This document shows positions 61,349 to 64,000 of a stretch of DNA of 64,000 nucleotides, piece after piece; within the stretch, counting starts at the first letter, position 1; every line of letters starts with the position of its first letter. Made by a program: the position numbers and the translations under genes. The DNA lies in the NCBI GenBank assembly GCA_019637875.1, contig JAHBUW010000003.1, positions 248,001-312,000 of the forward strand, given 5' to 3'. The notes under the pieces were generated by a model. The model was not told where the DNA came from. It saw nothing but the letters and a program-made list of their open reading frames with translations, and searched no databases. Origin of the DNA: Pseudobdellovibrionaceae bacterium. GTDB lineage: Bacteria > Bdellovibrionota > Bdellovibrionia > Bdellovibrionales > Bdellovibrionaceae.

Positions 61349-62527
61349 ATGCGCTTCTTGTTCCTCAGCCTGCTTTTGATCCCGTTTACCTCATGGGCCG
61401 AAACCTGCCCCCAGATCCGGATGAAACCCGGCGAAAATCCCCGACTCTACCAGCATCTTTCCGTTCCTAAAAACTGCACCGCCGAGTCGGTCTTCACCTG
61501 CCCGAACGGCGACATCATCCGCACGCAGTACGCGAGCGCGGACCGCCTGCAGATCGGCGCGCGTTGCTTCGTCAAAGGCGATCCCGAGTACGCGCGGCTT
61601 CGCCCCAGCGGACGTGAAACCCTCACGCCCACGGAGCAATCACGACAACAGACGAACGGCTCACTCGGCCAAGCCACGCCCGCGAACGGAGGGCAAGAGA
61701 CGCCCCGTCGCCGTGGCGCCAACGATCTGAATGCCGCCGAGATCGCGAACCTAAAAAAGAAAGCGATCGCCGCCGGCGTTCCGGAGGTCATCTTCGATCG
61801 CGCGCTCAAAAATTTCCTCGAGATGAAGCGCCAAGGAAAGACCGACCGCCACTGCTTCATGGCCGCCGACATGACGACCCCGGGCGGTCACGGAAAACTT
61901 TGGCAAATCTGCGCCCTGCCCGTCACGAAAATCACCGAAATGCCCACGAACTACGGCAGCGGTCTCGGCGACAACTGCAAGGATCACGTCTACCGGAACA
62001 CGTCGAGCGAGTGCGCGATCTACTTCGGCAATCGCCCGGGCTACTGCCTGACCGCGGGCGGGAACTACGTCACCCAGAACGTCACCCGTCAGCGCGGAAC
62101 CGAGCGCCCCTTCGTGGAGCTGCTGGGGTTGGACGCGGGCGAAAACGACAACGCCGGCCCCCGCGGCGTCGGCATTCACCAGACGACCTTTAGCAACGGC
62201 CGCAGTTACATCGGGCAAACCGATCGGTCCCGCTATTCGAACGGCTGCATCACCATCCCCGCGAGCGGCGTCACGGTCGACCCGCTTTCGCTCAGCGCGC
62301 AGTCGGAGGAAGGCGCGATGGCGCTTTATGTTTACCCCTCCAAACAGGACGTTCTGGACATGCGCAACAAAGGAACGGCGGCCTACTGGCATCAAGGCTG
62401 CGCCAAACAAGAGCGGCGCCCCGCCTGGATCGGCGCGGACGCAAACGACGCCCCCACGCAAGAGGAAGAGTCGCAGCGGGAACTCGCGGATTGGCTGAAT
62501 ATGAAGCCGACGGACGCCCGGCGCTAA
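61349..62527 (+). CDS. L,D-transpeptidase-like protein (YkuD_2 type)
   Basis: A 392-residue exported protein. The start at 61349 follows TTGGAGG and gives a signal peptide cleaved after Ala17 (PFTSWA-ET). Residues 20-75 form a small four-cysteine domain, followed by a disordered Gln/Thr/Pro linker (about 85-125). The catalytic domain (about 130-360) has His277 (GVGIHQT) and the nucleophile Cys300 in RYSNGCITIP, the murein L,D-transpeptidase pattern of the YkuD_2 group. It diverges from clpB and its stop overlaps the DUF962 gene. Substrate unknown. Confidence 0.83.
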   Translation: MRFLFLSLLLIPFTSWAETCPQIRMKPGENPRLYQHLSVPKNCTAESVFTCPNGDIIRTQYASADRLQIGARCFVKGDPEYARLRPSGRETLTPTEQSRQQTNGSLGQATPANGGQETPRRRGANDLNAAEIANLKKKAIAAGVPEVIFDRALKNFLEMKRQGKTDRHCFMAADMTTPGGHGKLWQICALPVTKITEMPTNYGSGLGDNCKDHVYRNTSSECAIYFGNRPGYCLTAGGNYVTQNVTRQRGTERPFVELLGLDAGENDNAGPRGVGIHQTTFSNGRSYIGQTDRSRYSNGCITIPASGVTVDPLSLSAQSEEGAMALYVYPSKQDVLDMRNKGTAAYWHQGCAKQERRPAWIGADANDAPTQEEESQRELADWLNMKPTDARR

Positions 62528-62958
62528 ACGCGGCGGCCGAAGAACACCCAAAGCGGGCCGATGAGCAGGAACTGCAGGTCTTGGAAGAACGAGGGTTTCC
62601 GGCCCTCGATCTTGTGACCGATGAATTGACCGATCCACGCGACCACGAAAACGCCAAGCGAGATCTGCCAGAGCGGAGCTTCGTTCGCGATCAAGAGCTG
62701 GTAGCTGAACAGGCAAAGCGAAACCACGATCAACATAAGGCCGAAAGCTTTGGCTCCCAGCCGCGCGTAGAACACGAGTCCCGCCAGGATGATCGTGTAA
62801 CCCACCGCGTGCGCCACGACGTACGGAAGCCCGAAGAAGAAGCCGAGCAGACTCCAGAAGATCGCGGGCACGCAGACCTTATGGATCAAGACGTTGCGGC
62901 GATTGCGGTGACTGACTCCGTATTCATCCAGCCAATTTTGTAAAGTGCGTGTAGCCAT
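62524..62958 (-). CDS. DUF962/Mpo1-like membrane protein
   Basis: A 144-residue inner-membrane protein with four hydrophobic helices. The start at 62958 (MATRTLQNWLDEYG) was preferred over a frame reaching 63276 because the family begins here. The family marks are HRNRRNVLIHKVCVP near residue 20 and QFIGHKIEGRKPSFFQDLQFLL near the end. In yeast the homologue Mpo1 is an iron-dependent dioxygenase of 2-hydroxy fatty acids, with the HxxxH-like histidines present here; the bacterial role is inferred. Its stop overlaps that of the converging gene. Confidence 0.85.
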   Translation of the reverse strand: MATRTLQNWLDEYGVSHRNRRNVLIHKVCVPAIFWSLLGFFFGLPYVVAHAVGYTIILAGLVFYARLGAKAFGLMLIVVSLCLFSYQLLIANEAPLWQISLGVFVVAWIGQFIGHKIEGRKPSFFQDLQFLLIGPLWVFFGRRV

Positions 62959-63036
62959 CGGTCCAAGTGTAAGGGGAAAGCCCCCCGTGGCCAAGTCTTC
63001 CTTGCCCCCGCCCCGGAACGAAGCTAAATCAGCCCC

Positions 63037-63288
63037 ATGCAACCCAAAAAAGGCCCGCGGCATACGCCGAAGCGCCTCAATAAATCCATCAAGAAGGACC
63101 CCGTCCACCCCGGCGATTACATGAAGTTCAAACTTCCGTACGCCTGCGAGGACTGCACGCACTTCGATCACGTCACCGAACTCTGCACGATCGGTTACCA
63201 GACCTCGCACCACCGCCGGGCCGAGCAGCTCCGCGAGTATACGCTCTCGGGTCGCATGGCCCTTTGTCGCTTCCAAGAGATCGACTGA
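63037..63288 (+). CDS. Small four-cysteine protein of unknown function
   Basis: An 83-residue cytoplasmic protein. The first 30 residues are basic (MQPKKGPRHTPKRLNKSIKK). Cys37, Cys40, Cys50 and Cys77 (C-x2-C-x9-C-x26-C) could bind zinc or an iron-sulfur cluster, with His42, His58 and His59 nearby. The ribosome-binding site is weak, but the pattern of conserved-looking residues favours a real gene. It diverges from the DUF962 gene. Confidence 0.65.
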   Translation: MQPKKGPRHTPKRLNKSIKKDPVHPGDYMKFKLPYACEDCTHFDHVTELCTIGYQTSHHRRAEQLREYTLSGRMALCRFQEID

Positions 63289-63846
63289 ATTCTGACACTC
63301 ACCTTCGTCCTGTCTCGATCTGAAAATTGACGCCGCGACTTCGGTCGGCGGAGCGGACCTCGGTCGAGAAAAGTCGACTTACCCGCGACCTTCGCCCGTC
63401 TGAAAACGCCCACTCACGTTAAATCCGGGACCTTCATCCCTCCTTCTTTTCTGACGCTCGCGAGTCCAAAAACCGCGCGGGTCCTTCATTTCCGGTCTCT
63501 CGTCCTGTCAAGGTTCCGACTCAAATCCCGAATCGTAGGGGGCAACGCAATGACGCGTTTGAAGAACCCTTAAGGATTGAGGGTTCGTCGGAAGCAAGAG
63601 CTTCCACTTATCCAAAGAAGGAGGATTCAAGGAAGAACATCGGTCGACATGGATTTCGATCGAACTGCCGAAGCCTGTCTGAGCGCTTCTACAGTAAAGA
63701 ATCGGCCGGGACGCCGCCCTCAACGACGAGGGGTTCTGCGAACATGGATTGTTCACTCATCGTTTCTACTTTTTTAATTTTTTAAATTTTTGTGTTTTTT
63801 AATTTTTTAGAATCTCAATTTTTTGAGACTCATGGAGGACTTTTAA
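63289..63846. other. Long upstream region of the flagellin gene
   Basis: 558 bases without a credible gene. A candidate flagellar sigma-28 promoter is TCAAGGTT (63508-63515), 11 bases, CCCGAATC (63527-63534), a partial match to TAAAGTTT-N11-GCCGATAA. The last 80 bases are extremely T/A-rich (63770-63830) and end with a TCTCAA/TTGAGA hairpin at about 63812-63827 and the ribosome-binding site GGAGGA. Confidence 0.55.
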
Positions 63847-64000
63847 ATGGGAATGCGTGTAACTACGAATCTGTCTGCGATCAATGCGCAACGTAACCTG
63901 CAAGGAAGCCAGCGCGCGATCGGTAAGAGCATGGCGCAATTGGCGTCGGGAAGCCGGATCAACATCGCGGCGGACGATGCCGCGGGTCTCGCGATCTCCG
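63847..64000 (+). CDS. fliC: Flagellin, N-terminal part (cut by the window edge)
   Basis: Main filament subunit. The visible 51 residues begin MGMRVTTNLSAINAQRNLQ and continue SMAQLASGSRINIAADDAAG, the conserved D0 helix shared by flagellins, which binds FliS and is exported by the type III flagellar apparatus. GGAGGA lies eight bases before the ATG. The rest is outside the window. Which of several flagellin paralogues this is cannot be told. Confidence 0.95.
   Translation, partial: MGMRVTTNLSAINAQRNLQGSQRAIGKSMAQLASGSRINIAADDAAGLAIS

Noticed and set aside
63508-63777. Small frames upstream of flagellin on both strands
   Set aside because: They lie in the probable promoter and leader region, have no ribosome-binding sites and show no family features.

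Overview
The window is bacterial chromosomal DNA, GC-rich by eye. It is dominated by one long minus-strand run of translation and transcription genes, from about 37954 down to about 2786. My best guess is a relative of Bdellovibrio (Bdellovibrionota). This is inferred from the gene content: two different L,D-transpeptidases, ntrYX next to proS, a FQNC-type lipoprotein signal, many small secreted proteins of unknown function, and a flagellin at the right edge. No rRNA gene is present to settle it.

Layout. 1-2665: an L,D-transpeptidase cut by the left edge, a small secreted protein and a TlpA-like thioredoxin. 2786-21002, read leftwards: str operon (rpsL-rpsG-fusA), a small secreted-protein gene, S10 operon (rpsJ to rpsQ), spc operon (rplN to secY, then adk, rpmJ) and alpha operon (rpsM-rpsK-rpoA-rplQ). 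21064-37954, read leftwards: tRNA-Thr, tRNA-Tyr, tRNA-Gly, tRNA-Thr, tuf, tRNA-Trp, secE, nusG, then rplK-rplA-rplJ-rplL and rpoB-rpoC. This is the classic tufB-secE-nusG-rplKAJL-rpoBC order, but two plus-strand genes for exported or membrane proteins (32792-34879) sit between nusG and rplK. rplX (L24) and rpsD (S4) are missing from their usual places.

38149-47417 is accessory: an RlmB-like rRNA methylase, a modular lipoprotein, a two-component pair, an MFS transporter coupled to pyrF, a DUF3943-like protein and secreted proteins. 47436-55378, read leftwards, is a tight set ribE-ribBX-ribH-ntrY-ntrX-proS. The GTP cyclohydrolase half of the RibBA protein has lost its zinc cysteines, and NtrX has an altered sigma-54 contact loop. 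55429-64000 holds secreted proteins, a 2-hydroxyacid dehydrogenase, clpB behind a heat-shock-like promoter, a second L,D-transpeptidase, a DUF962 membrane protein, a four-cysteine small protein and the start of a flagellin gene behind a very T-rich leader.

The most striking unexplained features are large intergenic palindromes: a 218-bp nested inverted repeat between rpsG and fusA, a related pair of roughly 100-bp elements (rplA-rplJ and ntrY-ntrX) sharing a core of about 55 nt inside non-homologous complementary flanks, and twin perfect 15-bp GGTACC hairpins between clpB and a dehydrogenase gene.
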